Shown here piece by piece: positions 41,517 to 52,066 of a stretch of DNA of 64,000 nt. The notes beneath the pieces were generated by a model. The model saw nothing but the letters and a program-made list of their open reading frames with translations. It ran no database searches and had not been told where the DNA came from. Source of the stretch: Peronospora farinosa (taxonomy: Eukaryota; Oomycota; Peronosporomycetes; Peronosporales; Peronosporaceae); contig CANTFK010000905.1 in NCBI GenBank assembly GCA_947646735.1, positions 1-64,000 on the forward strand. The letters are read 5' to 3'. Each line of letters opens with the position of its first letter. The stretch's first letter is position 1. Position numbers and translations under genes: made by a program.

Positions 41517-43583
41517 ATGAATGGCGACGTCCCCACTAGCACTGGCGGCCCCGGGTCTCCTGAGTATCCACGTATGCCAACCGTGGCCTCTCAATGGCCT
41601 GCTGACGTAGATCTAGATGCACTCTATCTCTCAGAGCGTTCCGAAGTGGATGAGCTTGTACGAAGCGCCTCTGTCCTAAGCGTCTGGACGGTCGAAACTC
41701 GCAAGGAAAACGCTGTGGTGTATCTCCACTCAAAGAACAGCGAGCGTCTTTCGTACTCGGTACGTGCAGTAACTAAAGTCTCAGGCTCAGTGACCGACGT
41801 GCTTGAATGTCTTCGAGCAGTCAACAATACAAGTCTCAAAGGATTTCAAAAGCTACTGCACCCACGCAACTTTTTAGATGGAGAAGTACTGTACGCACAT
41901 CATGCGGACGCTACGTCCGTACAAGATGGTGCATCTTTTGAGTCCATGACACTCAAGTGGCTCGTGTACTCGTCCCCAAAGACGCTCGGGCGTTCAAAAG
42001 AATTTTGCATCCGCGAGTATTGCGTGCTATTGCCAAATCACCCGGTGCACGGTAATGTCGGAGTCTTGAAATTTGAGTCGTATGATGGTGCAGCTGCACG
42101 CTACGGCATTCGAGGCAAGCCAGATGCCTACAGTTTGACCGTCTTTGAGCCTAGTTCGTACGTGGTGCAGCAGACTCCAGAAGACCCCAATATGGTCAAC
42201 GTCACGCTCACATTTGCCATGCGGAAAGCACGAGGAGGTGAGAGCGTCTCTGCCGGGGTGCGACTGACCTCGCTTCGACTTGCTGGAGGTCTGTCCGGGA
42301 TGGAGAAGGCAGTGCAGCAAGCACTTTTCGCTCCAGCGGCACTGGCACAACGACAGGAGTGGGTCAATGATGCACAACGGACCAACTGCTCACTCTGCAC
42401 ACAGTCTTTTGGTATGTTGAAGCGACGTCATCATTGCCGAGTGTGTGGAGAAGTAGTGTGCTCGGCGTGCACGGTGTTTAAGATGGTCAAGGGGGATCAA
42501 GATGTGGCGGCAAAAGTGCGCGTTTGCAAGGCGTGCTTAGCAAACAGTGGCAGCTCAAATGGCAATACGAATTTTGGAAATACGATGATTGGTGGCAGCA
42601 CGAATTTTGGAAGCACGATGGTCGGTGGATTCTCGAATCCGTCAGGTCGGACCGTGAGTAGCAATGGCACAGACTTAGACATGAGCGGCAGTACTGGCAC
42701 TACTCCGCTTCCAAATGGGTTGGGTGTTGGCACAAGCATTGGTAGTACGAGTTCTCTGACTTCGAGTGAGTCATATAGCCCACCTAACGAGAATCCGGCG
42801 TCGGCGACTCCTCCTGCGATACCGTATAACAAAGGCTCAGCTTTGTCTCTAACTGACTTTGATGCAAATGCGCAAATGAGTGACGACGGAGGTAGCAGCC
42901 CACCTCTTTTCCATAAACGAACATCAACAACATCAAGTCAAGGTAGGGGAACGGGCTTTGAAGGCAGGCCGATTGATACCGTGGGCAGGACTGCTTCCAA
43001 TGCCAGTATTGCTACGAGCAGGAAGAAGAGTTCAGATTGTCGCATCCATTACTTTAACGAGGACATGGAGGAGATCTGTATGCTGGCAATGGAGACGTTG
43101 GCTTGTCCCATGGCTGGTATTCGCACCGAAGATTTTGAGCTTGTGAGGTATTATGACGGCAAGCCGGCGCCGGGTCTACCTCGAAGTTTGCCGACTTTCC
43201 GACGACTTGCAACTCGCGGCAAGCCGTGTATCGTGCTCGACGTGAGCTCGGATAAACGAATTTCAGGTGAAAAGCGCTTCACAGCAAAGTTACAATTCTT
43301 TGTTGGCATTCCGTTGCTAGTAAACGGTGAAGTGGTAGGCGACTTGTGCGTGGCAGATCGTTATGCCCGCGACAACATTGACCACAAGCAGGTGGAGGTG
43401 CTCAATGTGCTGGGCGAGACAGTTACGCAATATATGCAGTCAGACGAGTATCAAGAGGACCTGATGGAGTTTAAGTCGGCTACGAAGGTGGCGCGCAGGC
43501 CCCCTACGACAGGCCCAGCTCCCCAGCCAGTTGACGAAGAAGATAGCTCACCGTTAAAAGACACCAAGGAAGTTGCGTTTTAA
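41517..43583 (+). CDS. START-FYVE-GAF domain protein
   Basis: A single exon of 688 residues. The N-terminal part (about 60-280) is START-like, a lipid-binding fold (for example EFCIREYCVLLPNHP). A FYVE zinc finger follows at about 282-345 with RRHHCRVCGEVVC and eight zinc-binding cysteines; FYVE domains bind phosphatidylinositol-3-phosphate on endosomes. A Gly/Asn/Ser/Thr-rich linker (repeats of NFGNTMIGG type) leads to a C-terminal GAF domain (about 507-655, MAGIRTEDFELVRYYDG, GDLCVADRYARD). This combination is a large family in oomycetes, of unknown precise role, likely endosomal trafficking or signalling. The ATG at 41517 is the first in frame; a second candidate is not needed. Confidence 0.93.
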   Translation: MNGDVPTSTGGPGSPEYPRMPTVASQWPADVDLDALYLSERSEVDELVRSASVLSVWTVETRKENAVVYLHSKNSERLSYSVRAVTKVSGSVTDVLECLRAVNNTSLKGFQKLLHPRNFLDGEVLYAHHADATSVQDGASFESMTLKWLVYSSPKTLGRSKEFCIREYCVLLPNHPVHGNVGVLKFESYDGAAARYGIRGKPDAYSLTVFEPSSYVVQQTPEDPNMVNVTLTFAMRKARGGESVSAGVRLTSLRLAGGLSGMEKAVQQALFAPAALAQRQEWVNDAQRTNCSLCTQSFGMLKRRHHCRVCGEVVCSACTVFKMVKGDQDVAAKVRVCKACLANSGSSNGNTNFGNTMIGGSTNFGSTMVGGFSNPSGRTVSSNGTDLDMSGSTGTTPLPNGLGVGTSIGSTSSLTSSESYSPPNENPASATPPAIPYNKGSALSLTDFDANAQMSDDGGSSPPLFHKRTSTTSSQGRGTGFEGRPIDTVGRTASNASIATSRKKSSDCRIHYFNEDMEEICMLAMETLACPMAGIRTEDFELVRYYDGKPAPGLPRSLPTFRRLATRGKPCIVLDVSSDKRISGEKRFTAKLQFFVGIPLLVNGEVVGDLCVADRYARDNIDHKQVEVLNVLGETVTQYMQSDEYQEDLMEFKSATKVARRPPTTGPAPQPVDEEDSSPLKDTKEVAF

Positions 43584-44468
43584 GAGTGAAGCGGCGTGGT
43601 AAAAGCTGGAGAGCGTGGACACGTTTCGCGGTGGCTGGCGTTTGATAGCGCGCGCCGTATATATGTGAGTTAGTCTGGCAGGAGGATGTCCTTCGCACTT
43701 GTCTACCGCATGGGCGGGGTACGTGACAATGTTGAGGGAGCTGTATTGTTTCGTCGGTTGTTGCCTGGATGGACGCTGTATGAAGTCGAAAGTAATAGAA
43801 TATTTTCCGGTTTTGCCTACTTTACAAGATTTTCGCGTCCTCTGGCATTTGATTAGATGCTGCTTGGAATTACAGTGTGTGAGACTTCAGACAAGCGATC
43901 GCTTCGCAATTTGAGTTGCTGCTCAAGCGTGCCAAATCCGTTCTTGCGTTTCGGTGTTGTCATTGTTCAGCCAAGTATCACGGATGTGGTATATTTCTTT
44001 CTAAGTAGGAAGAGTCTTAGCGTGTCATTTTTACCGACGTGTGCTCCACGCGATATATTTACAAAACGCCGATTGAAGCTAAGGCCAGCAATGATCTGAT
44101 CGAGTTGTCTGCAAGCCGGTACCCTTTTTCAAGAGCCTGCTTCTCGTAGCAGATCGCCGATTGCTTATTTTATCTCCGAGCTTCTTTACCGTGAGTAAAA
44201 CACTTTCGCAGCTTTGCTAACAAATTCTCGCACAATACAAAGAAGGAGTCTGAACCTCCTTGCGTATCATGTATTGTTGTGTTCGGCAAACAAGAAGAAT
44301 AAATCGTCTTTAGGACTTAAGTGGTGTTGCGACACACCCCGCCGGACACGTTGACAAGCTTCATGGAATTGACGATAGGCATGACCTCTAAGCTGATAAA
44401 GCAGCATTTACCAATTTTGTTGATTGCATGGGCAACGCCACATTAGCTTATGAAACCTCAATCTTTCT
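43584..44468. other. Intergenic, no gene seen
   Basis: This stretch lies between the convergent START-FYVE-GAF and KRI1 genes. Only short frames without coding character are present; it holds the two 3' UTRs. Confidence 0.6.
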
Positions 44469-46553
44469 CTAGTTTTTAATTGTCTTAAGCAGCTTGTACG
44501 ACTCGAGTCGAGAAGTCGGGAGACCGGTCGATGCATGTACATTTTTCTCACCACTTCTCTTTTTCTTACTCCGGCGCTTTTTCTTCTCAATGTCGACTGA
44601 AGCCTTCTCCGCTGCTGGCTCAGCACTTTCACTCTTTACCTTCGCTCTCTTCGGTATCGGTTTCTCTTCCTCAGACAACGTTTTATCTTCTTCTGGATTC
44701 GCTTCCTCCTCCATGGCCTTCTTCTTTTTGCTACGTTTCCGCTTCTTGGGCTGTTCAGCCTCTTCTTTCTGTATCCCTTTACTATCTACAGGCTCCTTGG
44801 TGTACTTGCGCCTACGATTCTCCTCTTGAGCCACCCGCACACTTTTCTTAAAGTTCTTAAGTCGCTTGCGGTCTATAAAGTACTCCGAGTCGGCGTACGG
44901 TGCCATACGCTTCAGGGACACAAGCTGCTTAAGCTCGCTGTCGTCAGCAGCCATGATTTCGTCCACGGTAAGACCAAAATCGTTATTCTGGACCTGGCGA
45001 TATTTGAAGCGGCACTTGATGTCTCCAATCAGATCTTCGTAGTCCAAGCTGTATAACTCGTCCAAATACTTCTGCTTTTGACGCTGAATCTCGTTCATTG
45101 TCAGCTTCAAATGTTTTGGCGCCTCCTCTCCATCCTGCCCTTCTTCATCCTCCTCAACTAGCGCCTGTTTCTCCTTGTCATCCCCCTCCACCTCGGCTTC
45201 CTCACGCAACGTAGCATCGCCCTCTGCATCCCCCTCCTCCTCCTCCAGATCAACAGGCAGACCAGCAAATAATTCCTTGTCTTCGTCTTCGTCCCACGTA
45301 GGCTTCTCCATATCGTCATCTTCATCGTAATACTGTTCGTTAAAGACGGCCTGCATACGCTTATCGTACTCGTCGGGATCAAAGTCACCCTCCAAGTCCT
45401 CTGCCTTTAAACCAGCCGTGCCCTCTTCCTCACCCATTAGCCGTGCAACCTTCTTTAGCTTCTGTTCAATCTCAGCTTGTTTGAGGTTTTTCAAACGACG
45501 AAGTTCCTCCTCCTTCTTCTGGCGCTCAAGCGCTTTGCGCTCCTTACGCTCTGCTCTATTCCGCTTACGCGAGTCATCTTCACGACGCATAGTGTCATCA
45601 ATATGACGCGCATGCGTCTGGATCACACTACTTCCCTGCTCTTCGAAGCGAAAGTTATAACTGTGTTCAAACTCTTCAGCCTTCTCCAAAGCATCTGCAT
45701 CCTCTTCGTCCTCCTTAACAATCTCGTCATAATGTGGCACAACAGCCGTCTTGTCCTTCCAGCCTTCACTGCTTAGATAATGCTCCAAAAATTTATCAGG
45801 GTCAATTTCACCCTTCTTCAGCTTGGAGCCATACTTGGACGTAAACTCTCTATAGTCCTCGTTCTCCTGTTTCTGCTCTCCTCTGTTTTTCTTTCTCATT
45901 GTAAAAAGTCCTCCGTCCAGCTCATTTGTCTCGTCGTCTCCTTCCTCGTTCTCCTCCAACGACGCCAAAAAAGTCTTTTTGATCTCCGCCTGTTCTTCTG
46001 CATATGTTTGCACTGGTTTCTCGTCGTCGTCGTCATCGTCGTTATCGTCGTTATCGTCGCTGCCACTAACGTCGCCTGCAATCGCCTGCTGACGCACCAT
46101 ATCCTTGTAATATAACGGCGCCACGTTCTTCTCCTTCTTGATCTTTACACCACCAGCATCTGCGTCCTTGTCACTGACTTGTGACGTTTCGGACTGCCTA
46201 AAGAAGGTAATGGACGAGTTGTAAATGGCCGGATTCTTCGTACGGATGAGCTTCAGCGTCTTACGAATGTTCGAGTCCAGCTCCCGCGTAAGCTCTTCAC
46301 CATCCTCGTCCTCCGTTTCTGATTCCGATTCGTCGTCGTCATTATCATTAAGCCCACGCTTTTCAAGTGTCAAGAGCTCCTCCTTGCGCTTACGTTCCTC
46401 AAAGGAACGGGCAAATTTCTGGTTCACTTGAAGCAAAATCTCTGGACTATTAGAGCGTGTGGATGTGAGCGATCCTTTGGTCACGAGCAGCTCGTCATTA
46501 TCGTGTTGCGTGGCAACGGTCGACGCCTTGGAGCTCTTGTAACTTGAGCCCAT
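44469..46553 (-). CDS. KRI1: KRI1-like ribosome biogenesis protein
   Basis: A single exon of 694 residues, highly charged. The N-terminal part has IRTKNPAIYNSSITFF and YKDMVRQQAIAG, and an acidic run (SDDNDDNDDDDDDEK) coded by GTC/ATC-type triplets near 46020-46070. A Kri1 core with EQAEIKKTFLASLEE follows, then the C-terminal Kri1 domain (about 489-580: YLDELYSLDYEDLIGDIKCR, APYADSEYFIDRKRLK) and a Lys-rich tail with nuclear-localisation-like KKRKRSKKKK. In yeast KRI1 acts with KRR1 in 40S subunit assembly in the nucleolus. It is head to head with the cyclin gene, about 780 bp apart. The start at 46553 (MGSSYKSS) is the first ATG in frame. Confidence 0.95.
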   Translation of the reverse strand: MGSSYKSSKASTVATQHDNDELLVTKGSLTSTRSNSPEILLQVNQKFARSFEERKRKEELLTLEKRGLNDNDDDESESETEDEDGEELTRELDSNIRKTLKLIRTKNPAIYNSSITFFRQSETSQVSDKDADAGGVKIKKEKNVAPLYYKDMVRQQAIAGDVSGSDDNDDNDDDDDDEKPVQTYAEEQAEIKKTFLASLEENEEGDDETNELDGGLFTMRKKNRGEQKQENEDYREFTSKYGSKLKKGEIDPDKFLEHYLSSEGWKDKTAVVPHYDEIVKEDEEDADALEKAEEFEHSYNFRFEEQGSSVIQTHARHIDDTMRREDDSRKRNRAERKERKALERQKKEEELRRLKNLKQAEIEQKLKKVARLMGEEEGTAGLKAEDLEGDFDPDEYDKRMQAVFNEQYYDEDDDMEKPTWDEDEDKELFAGLPVDLEEEEGDAEGDATLREEAEVEGDDKEKQALVEEDEEGQDGEEAPKHLKLTMNEIQRQKQKYLDELYSLDYEDLIGDIKCRFKYRQVQNNDFGLTVDEIMAADDSELKQLVSLKRMAPYADSEYFIDRKRLKNFKKSVRVAQEENRRRKYTKEPVDSKGIQKEEAEQPKKRKRSKKKKAMEEEANPEEDKTLSEEEKPIPKRAKVKSESAEPAAEKASVDIEKKKRRSKKKRSGEKNVHASTGLPTSRLESYKLLKTIKN

Positions 46554-47332
46554 AATGCACTGGATGGATGGCCGCCACAGGGACTCGTCATTAAATACGA
46601 TACACTGTCATTATAGTGGGGTGGGGTATCGTTATGGTATTTAGAAACGTGCCTGCGACACATCTGTCTGTCTCATGTTGTCATGCACCCCCGATGACAA
46701 TCTCGATTTTTGGAAACGATTGTTTTCCGTTTAAATTGCTGTATGATTGTCTAGTGATTAGGACGTCTATAACTAGGAACATATGTACAAAGGTGTAGCC
46801 GTATAATAAAAACTAACATGATATGAAGCAGGTTGCAAGAGCGCACACTAGGGTGATGAGTTATTGAAACTTCCTTCCTGATATCAAGTCTCTTGATGTT
46901 GTGAATTCTAAAAGCTTCCATGCGAGCTTCCCCCATTTTTATTGTTTAGCTCGCGTTAACGTATCAGATGAAAAGAAACTTGTAGAAATGACACGAATGG
47001 ATTGTCTTTTCCAGCGGATCCTAGAGAGACACTTCTACCTACGTCTCTTGTAGATTTTCATTGTCAGATTTGCTCCCTTATAAAATAAAGTCTGCCGTAT
47101 AACCGTGTAAGCTACTGTCCACCAACCAAATAGCCCGTCTATGTCTGCGATAGGGGTACAAAGCCTATAAAAGCGACAAAAGGCAAAAAAGGGTTATTTT
47201 TCCACGCCCAAAACCCAAATCCAGTCACTGTTGCGAGGGACCTCTTTGGATACCCCCTCCCCTCCGCCAGCCATCATCAGACCGTAACCGGCCCCAAGTG
47301 GACGAAGTGGACGAAGAGAAGAAGAAATAGCG
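46554..47332. promoter_or_regulatory. Divergent promoter region between KRI1 and the cyclin gene
   Basis: About 780 bp separate the two outward-facing start codons. No gene is seen inside. No known oomycete initiator or TATA box could be assigned with confidence. Confidence 0.5.
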
Positions 47333-48205
47333 ATGGCCGTGATGCTAGACGACACGGTCAATTCAAATGATGAACGGGGCCGTGCCATTGTCGAGACACT
47401 TGCAGTCGTTGTTGAGTCCATGATGCGTGCTAGTGACCGGATGCCACTGGGTTATTATCACAAGACGAAATTTGAGGCCTTTCGTGCACCAGGCATCTCT
47501 GTACGCGATTATCTCATGCGTATTCACAAATACGCTAGTTGTAGCCCTGAGTGCTTTGTGCTTGCACTTGTATACATGGATCGTCTTCACCAAATGCAGG
47601 GTTTTGTGCTTACGGAGCTCAATGTGCACCGCGTGGTCATTACGAGTGTCGTGCTGGCTGCCAAATTCTTTGATGACCATTATTTTAACAATGCTTACTA
47701 TGCTAAAGTAGGGGGTGTACCCTGTCTCGAGATGAATGAGCTTGAAGTCGAGTATCTGCTTCTTATTAACTTTAGTCTTCACGTGAGCAGTGAGACGTAT
47801 GCGCGATACTACAACGAGCTGGCCAATCACTACATGTACACGCGTGTGCGCAGCTCGTCGTTACCACACTCACCCTACTACCAGTTGCGCCATTTCGTGG
47901 CTCCCGATCCGCAGCTCGATGGAAAACTCGTGTACGTGACCGAGAGATACCCGAAGGTGCAGCCACCAGAGGAACATCGACGCAGCCACCCGCTGCCTTT
48001 GCATCATCACCACCAGGCACAGCAAATGACCCCCATGCATCACCACCATCGAACAGTAGAAGACGGTGAGAACGGCGCGGTGCTGACGACTGCAACAGGC
48101 TCTACCGCAACAGGGATCAATGCTAATGGCATCGCCTGCACAAAATCAAATCGGGCATCCGGGCAGAAAAGAAGGAGCGCCGTCGCTCTCGGGGTGAATG
48201 CATAA
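47333..48205 (+). CDS. PHO80-like (P/U-type) cyclin
   Basis: A single exon of 290 residues. Residues of about 20-175 form a cyclin box of the PHO80/PCL type: PGISVRDYLMRIHKYASCSP, LALVYMDRLHQMQGF, HRVVITSVVLAAKFFDDHYF and ELEVEYLLLINFSLHVSSE. Such cyclins activate Pho85/CDK5-like kinases in nutrient or cell-polarity control. The C-terminal 110 residues are low complexity with His runs (HHHHQAQQMTPMHHHH) and basic patches. The ATG at 47333 follows GAAATAGCG; no earlier in-frame ATG is available. Confidence 0.93.
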   Translation: MAVMLDDTVNSNDERGRAIVETLAVVVESMMRASDRMPLGYYHKTKFEAFRAPGISVRDYLMRIHKYASCSPECFVLALVYMDRLHQMQGFVLTELNVHRVVITSVVLAAKFFDDHYFNNAYYAKVGGVPCLEMNELEVEYLLLINFSLHVSSETYARYYNELANHYMYTRVRSSSLPHSPYYQLRHFVAPDPQLDGKLVYVTERYPKVQPPEEHRRSHPLPLHHHHQAQQMTPMHHHHRTVEDGENGAVLTTATGSTATGINANGIACTKSNRASGQKRRSAVALGVNA

Positions 48206-48814
48206 CATACTTGTGTAAGCTACTGCTTGGTTGTGGGAGTAGCGAAGACATTCCAGGAGCGACACCAACACACAGAAATACCATTACTTTGGCGCAATGG
48301 GGCAGACAGAGGGCAGACACCGGTGTAACTTGGAAAAAAAGAAAAAAACCAAGTGGACCAAACTGCGGATCATTGCTGCAGCTTATGGGCGTGCTGATGC
48401 GGCACTCCCAGCCAACGGTAGCAGGGATGCCGAGCAAACTTGCGTGCTTCAGTGCGGATTGGTGGTACGCTTCCGTGTCTGCTTTGCTCTCTCTGCTCCT
48501 CGTCCCTTATTTCGCCGCTCCGTTAATATAGTCACTCACTGGCTGTAAGTCAGTCCATAGTATTCCGATAATATTAGTTCCTAGTCAATGTCGGTCTTCG
48601 TTCGGCTTTCTTGACTTGCGTGTGCCTCTGTAATCTAGATCTCGTCCTTCGTAACGATTCTTATAACATTTGAGGGCATCCTCGTCACCACTCTTTCACA
48701 AAATTGTTTTAAATTGCGGCATCTCGGCCTAAGCTTACTACGAATTGCAATGATGTTCTGTGACGAAGACACTGAGAATGTCTTTGCGAGCTTATCGGAC
48801 CTTGCCTGCATTTT
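48206..48814. other. Intergenic, no gene seen
   Basis: This lies between the convergent cyclin and methyltransferase genes. Open frames here are short and antisense or in 3' UTR sequence. Confidence 0.55.
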
Positions 48815-49836
48815 TTACTTGCGTTTCCAAAAAGTACCGTCGGATACACCCCATTGATACTTGCGCTCGTGTTCTCGAATCATAAATGGGTAGTCCTGAC
48901 GCTCTATCAGCTCAAAGTCCTTCGATAGCAGCTTTTTAATCATGCTGAAACTGTCCACGGGCTTTCCCTCGCCGTCGCGTACGCCGCCAATCCATTTGTC
49001 CTTCACCGTGTACTCCTCCAGCCACGAGTACGGACTCACGAGAGCAAGGACGCCACCAGAGTGAACAAATCCACCAATATCGTTCAGGAACTTCTCTGGA
49101 TTTGGCAACCGGCACAGCAAATTGGTGGCAAACACCGCGTCAAACTTGCCTATAGCGAGATAAACAAAACAAACATTAGCCCTCACGCATCTACTTCTTT
49201 ATACTGCAAAAACAATTATTACCTAATGATCGAGATAAATGACATGCATCTCCTTGCTGAAAAACAACAACAGCTGGCTTGGCACACTCAGGTAGTCTCG
49301 CAAAGCGGCGTTCGTGGATATCTCCCTGAACATGCGCCTCGTACTCCATCTCACCACGTTCCTTCATCTGATTAGCTGCATCCACAAAATGCTTCGAAAA
49401 ATCGATACCGACAACCTGCAATAAACGTCACCATTAAGTCTGCCAGTTTTCCACTGTATCATACCTCCCCACACATCTCCGCACCTCATTGTAGTGCTTG
49501 CTGAGTTCAAACGTGGCTCGACCCACTGCACAGCCAATATCGAGCGCACGACCACGTTGACTTAAAGATGCCAGTTTCACACAATGTTCCACCGTGCGTG
49601 GTAGAAACTCCAGTGCGTCTCTTGGTGCAAAGCTGTAGGGAACCACAGCGGACGGCTCACCTGACACAAATGATACACAGACAACGAGCATAAGATTGTT
49701 ACAATGATAAAGAATAAACGTATACAACTCTTGTACCATAATGAAACTGCAGGTATTCGTGTACCGCACGCTCCGACTCGTAAACGGCCGAGCCACTAGC
49801 TGTTGTGCTGCGGACGATCACAGGATCCGTCGCCAT
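48815..49836 (-). CDS. SAM-dependent methyltransferase, OvoA C-terminal-like
   Basis: Four exons inferred by eye: 49836-49737, 49660-49485, 49415-49223 and 49149-48815, with introns of 69-76 nt and GT-AG ends, giving 267 residues. The protein starts MATDPVIVRSTTASGS and has YESERAVHEYLQFHYGEPS, the SAM-binding ALDIGCAVGRATFEL, VVGIDFSKHFV, FQQGDACHL, FATNLLCRLPNPEKFL, SPYSWLEEYT and a C-terminal IREHERKYQWGVS. This is the pattern of the 4-mercaptohistidine N1-methyltransferase family, which forms the C-terminal domain of the ovothiol enzyme OvoA. Here it stands alone, without the sulfoxide synthase part, so its substrate is open. Confidence 0.85.
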
Positions 49837-50767
49837 AATGGGTACTAAAATTGCTACGCATTTTGACAATGGAGTGATCGGAGTTAGTCGGCCTAGTCCA
49901 GTACATGCGGTTACACTCAGCTAAGTACGGTCAGAAATTTCTGAGCATTGCATAAACCAGTCAACCGCACCAGACTGAGTAGTGCCACGTACGACAGTGC
50001 TTGGTGTTTCTATATAAAAGTAAGGGCCGACATGACGTCAATAGTTTTGTTTCTACGATATATGCATGCAAAATGTGAAAAAATATGTAAAGGAAACTTA
50101 GGGGCAGCTGCTTCAAACAGTATTTTCCATTTGTTGTCACACGGTTCGATCGATGATTTTTTACCCAGTGTTTTACCGAGTGTTCAGTTTGTGGTTCAAG
50201 TATAGATGGATGGTCAAAGACCTGTTACGTTTCATGTAATTATAAACTTCGTACCAGACGACCATCATCGCTCTCTCTCTCTCTCTCTCTAAATCTACTT
50301 GATAAAATATCGAATGAGGCATGTATCTTCGTACCTATAAAAAACAAAATACCAAACCGTCTGTCTCTCTCTCGATCGTTTAATCGTTTCTGACAGGTTT
50401 GTTAACCTGAAAATTGTCTCTTCAAACAACAATATTTACACTGTCTCTCCTCCAGTTGCGAGTCGTCGCCCCCTATTTCTTTCTTTCCAAGTCGTCATAA
50501 GCCAGTGAGTGCGCTTCTCTTTAAGCAAGTAAGTGTCTCGTAGTTTTCCCTCTCAATGGAGCTACAGAGCTCTATGTACAGCGACTAAGGGCTCTAGATG
50601 TGCCCCTGTATCTCGTCTCTACACTGGTCCCTTTGTCGCGTCCATTCGGCGCAGGGAAAGCCGCATCATTTCTTACAACCTCACTAACTTTGTCCCCCTT
50701 TGTTTCTCGTCTTTTGTAGCTCTTTTTTTCTCTCCATTCTCTCTTATCCTTTTTACTTTACGTAAGG
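49837..50767. promoter_or_regulatory. Divergent promoter region of methyltransferase and casein kinase 1 genes
   Basis: No gene is seen. A (CT)10 microsatellite lies at 50271-50290. The last 200 bases before the casein kinase ATG are very pyrimidine-rich (TTTTTTCTCTCCATTCTCTC) and are likely 5' UTR. Confidence 0.5.
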
Positions 50768-52066
50768 ATGTCGTTAATTCGTGAGAGCGCATTAGAATTA
50801 CGTGTCGGGAAAAAGTTCCGTCTTGGTCGTAAGATTGGTAGCGGCTCTTTTGGTGACATTTACTTGGGTACAAACATGACATCGGGAGAGGAGGTTGGTA
50901 TTAAATTGGAATCTATCAAGAGCAAGCACCCACAACTGCTCTATGAGTCAAAGATTTACAAGATTCTCAGTGGTGGACGTACGTGCTATTTTACTTTTTT
51001 TATACCAACAATGCGGTTACATCGGTATTTGTGCTAACTGATACCTTGCTGTTATGTTATAATGTTGATCTGTACAGTCGGTGTGCCGTCTTTGCGGTGG
51101 TTTGGCGTCGAAGGTGAATACAATGTGATGGTAATTGATCTACTGGGCCCTTCTCTCGAGGACTTGTTCAACTATTGTGGCCGTCGCTTTCAGCTGAAAA
51201 CAGTGCTGATGATTGCTGACCAGCTACTGTGCCGCATTGAATACTGCCATGCCAAGAACTTTATTCACCGAGATGTGAAGCCAGATAACTTTTTGATTGG
51301 TCTGGGTAAACGTGCCCAGATTGTCCACGTCATTGACTTTGGTCTGGCCAAGAAGTACCGTGATCCCAAAACGCACCAACACATTCCGTACCGTGAAAAC
51401 AAGAACCTCACGGGTACAGCTCGTTACGCCTCTATCAACACTCACGTTGGTATTGAGCAGAGTCGTCGTGATGACCTCGAGTCTCTCGGTTACGTGTACA
51501 TGTACTTCATCCGTGGTTCCCTACCGTGGCAGGGTCTCAAGGCTAATACAAAGAAGCAGAAATACGAGAAGATTATGGAAAAGAAGATGAACACGCCCAT
51601 TGAGGTGCTCTGCAAGGGCTACCCAGCTGAGTTCCGTGCCTACTTTGAGTATTGTCGTGCTCTGCGCTTTGATGACAAACCTGACTACGCTTACCTCAAG
51701 CGTCTGTTTAAGGAGCTTTTCTTCCGCAAGGGCTTCCAGTTTGACGCTATGTTCGACTGGACTGTCCTCAACCTGCGTAGCGGCCGTCGGGAGCGCACCA
51801 GCGGCGAGGGCACCGCTCGCGCGGATCCTCGCCAGGAGGCTCCCCGTGATGGCCGTCAGATCGCTTCTCAGGGCCGTGCGTACGTTCGTGATGAGGCGAA
51901 GGAGGGCGATGCTCAGCTGCAAGCGCAGCAGTCTTACCGCTCGACTGGCTTCCGTGATGAGAGGCAAGCGGCTATGGACGCAGGCTACCCTGCTCCTCGT
52001 GTGGCCACTGGCACCAGCCGTGACGCTGTCGGTGAAGCGAAGCCGATAAGCCGGCAGCGTTACTGA
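50768..52066 (+). CDS. Casein kinase 1 (CK1 delta/epsilon type)
   Basis: Two exons inferred: 50768-50978 and 51078-52066, with a 99-nt intron (GTACGT...TACAG), giving 399 residues. The kinase domain spans about residues 14-290: glycine loop [13 protein letters not shown], catalytic [27 protein letters not shown], and the CK1 signature [20 protein letters not shown] (in place of the APE motif). CK1 phosphorylates acidic or primed serine/threonine sites and works in many pathways. The C-terminal tail is Arg/Gly/Ala-rich and low complexity. The start ATG ([20 protein letters not shown]) fits the family. Confidence 0.95.

Noticed and set aside
47363..47830. 155-residue frame antisense to the cyclin
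   Set aside because: The plus strand is a clear cyclin; the antisense frame has no motif.
50271..50290. (CT)10 as a regulatory element
   Set aside because: A plain microsatellite; no evidence for function.
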